From Phycisphaerae bacterium (GTDB lineage: Bacteria > Planctomycetota > Phycisphaerae > Sedimentisphaerales > SG8-4): a DNA stretch of 5,941 nt. The position numbers were made by a program, and so were the translations under genes. Of this stretch, positions 5,903 through 5,941 are shown piece by piece. Every line of letters starts with the position of its first letter. The stretch's first letter is position 1. Location of the stretch: positions 1 through 5,941 of the forward strand of contig JAUXAH010000122.1 in NCBI GenBank assembly GCA_030614945.1. The letters are read 5' to 3'. Under the pieces are notes generated by a model. The model worked only from the letters and a program-made list of their open reading frames with translations, did not search any database and had not been told where the DNA came from.

Positions 5903-5941
5903 TCAGTCCTCAATCGATATGAACCCCGTAACCGGCTCGAC
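5903..5941 (-). CDS. Possible 3' end of an upstream gene
   Basis: From the right edge the minus strand reads 12 open codons (VEPVTGFISIED) and then TGA at 5905-5903, 14 bases before the pilM ATG. This spacing would suit the end of a preceding operon gene. The evidence is only a short open frame. Another frame is also open here, so the assignment is tentative and no function can be given. Confidence 0.3.
   Translation of the reverse strand, partial: VEPVTGFISIED

Overview
The window holds one co-directional minus-strand gene block. Read from the right edge leftwards, it encodes the trans-envelope assembly and alignment apparatus of a type IV pilus or closely related type II secretion-like machine. 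The order is an actin-like PilM ATPase (4665-5888), a PilN-like bitopic protein (3954-4622), a PilO-like bitopic protein (3306-3851), a membrane-anchored PilP/GspC-like protein (2684-3259), a PilQ/GspD-family secretin (840-2627), and a TPR-repeat lipoprotein (792 to the left edge, where it is cut). This is the classical pilMNOPQ order plus a candidate pilotin. About 40 bases at the extreme right may be the 3' end of a further upstream gene.

The organism is a Gram-negative (diderm) bacterium, because the genes encode an outer-membrane secretin, a lipoprotein and an inner-membrane platform. The proteins are divergent from proteobacterial PilM-Q. The secretin is short, with no visible AMIN or N2/N3 repeats, and carries a TPR-like tail. 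The PilP position is filled by a transmembrane-anchored rather than lipid-anchored protein. Base composition is mid-range, and the gene junctions carry several kinds of short repeats. This fits an environmental lineage such as Planctomycetota (Phycisphaerae-like), but that placement is an impression from style and not proven by any marker here.

Proposed working model: PilM in the cytoplasm binds the N-terminal IDFLP motif of PilN. PilN and PilO form coiled-coil/ferredoxin-like heterodimers across the inner membrane. The PilP/GspC-like protein reaches through the periplasm to the N0/N1 domains of the secretin, which forms the outer-membrane pore. The TPR lipoprotein may help secretin targeting or assembly. 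The window contains no assembly or retraction ATPase, no platform protein and no complete pilin gene, so pilus and secretion roles cannot be told apart.

The non-coding gaps are short (42-102 bases) but not plain. There is an imperfect inverted repeat with 9-base periodicity between pilN and pilO, an AT-rich direct/inverted repeat before the secretin that includes the preceding stop codon, and a degenerate GGATGAC tandem before the lipoprotein gene. In addition, a double-hairpin palindromic element appears to be embedded in frame inside pilM, encoding an extra low-complexity loop. No stretch over 300 bases lacks a gene, and I see no tRNA, rRNA, CRISPR array or transposase.
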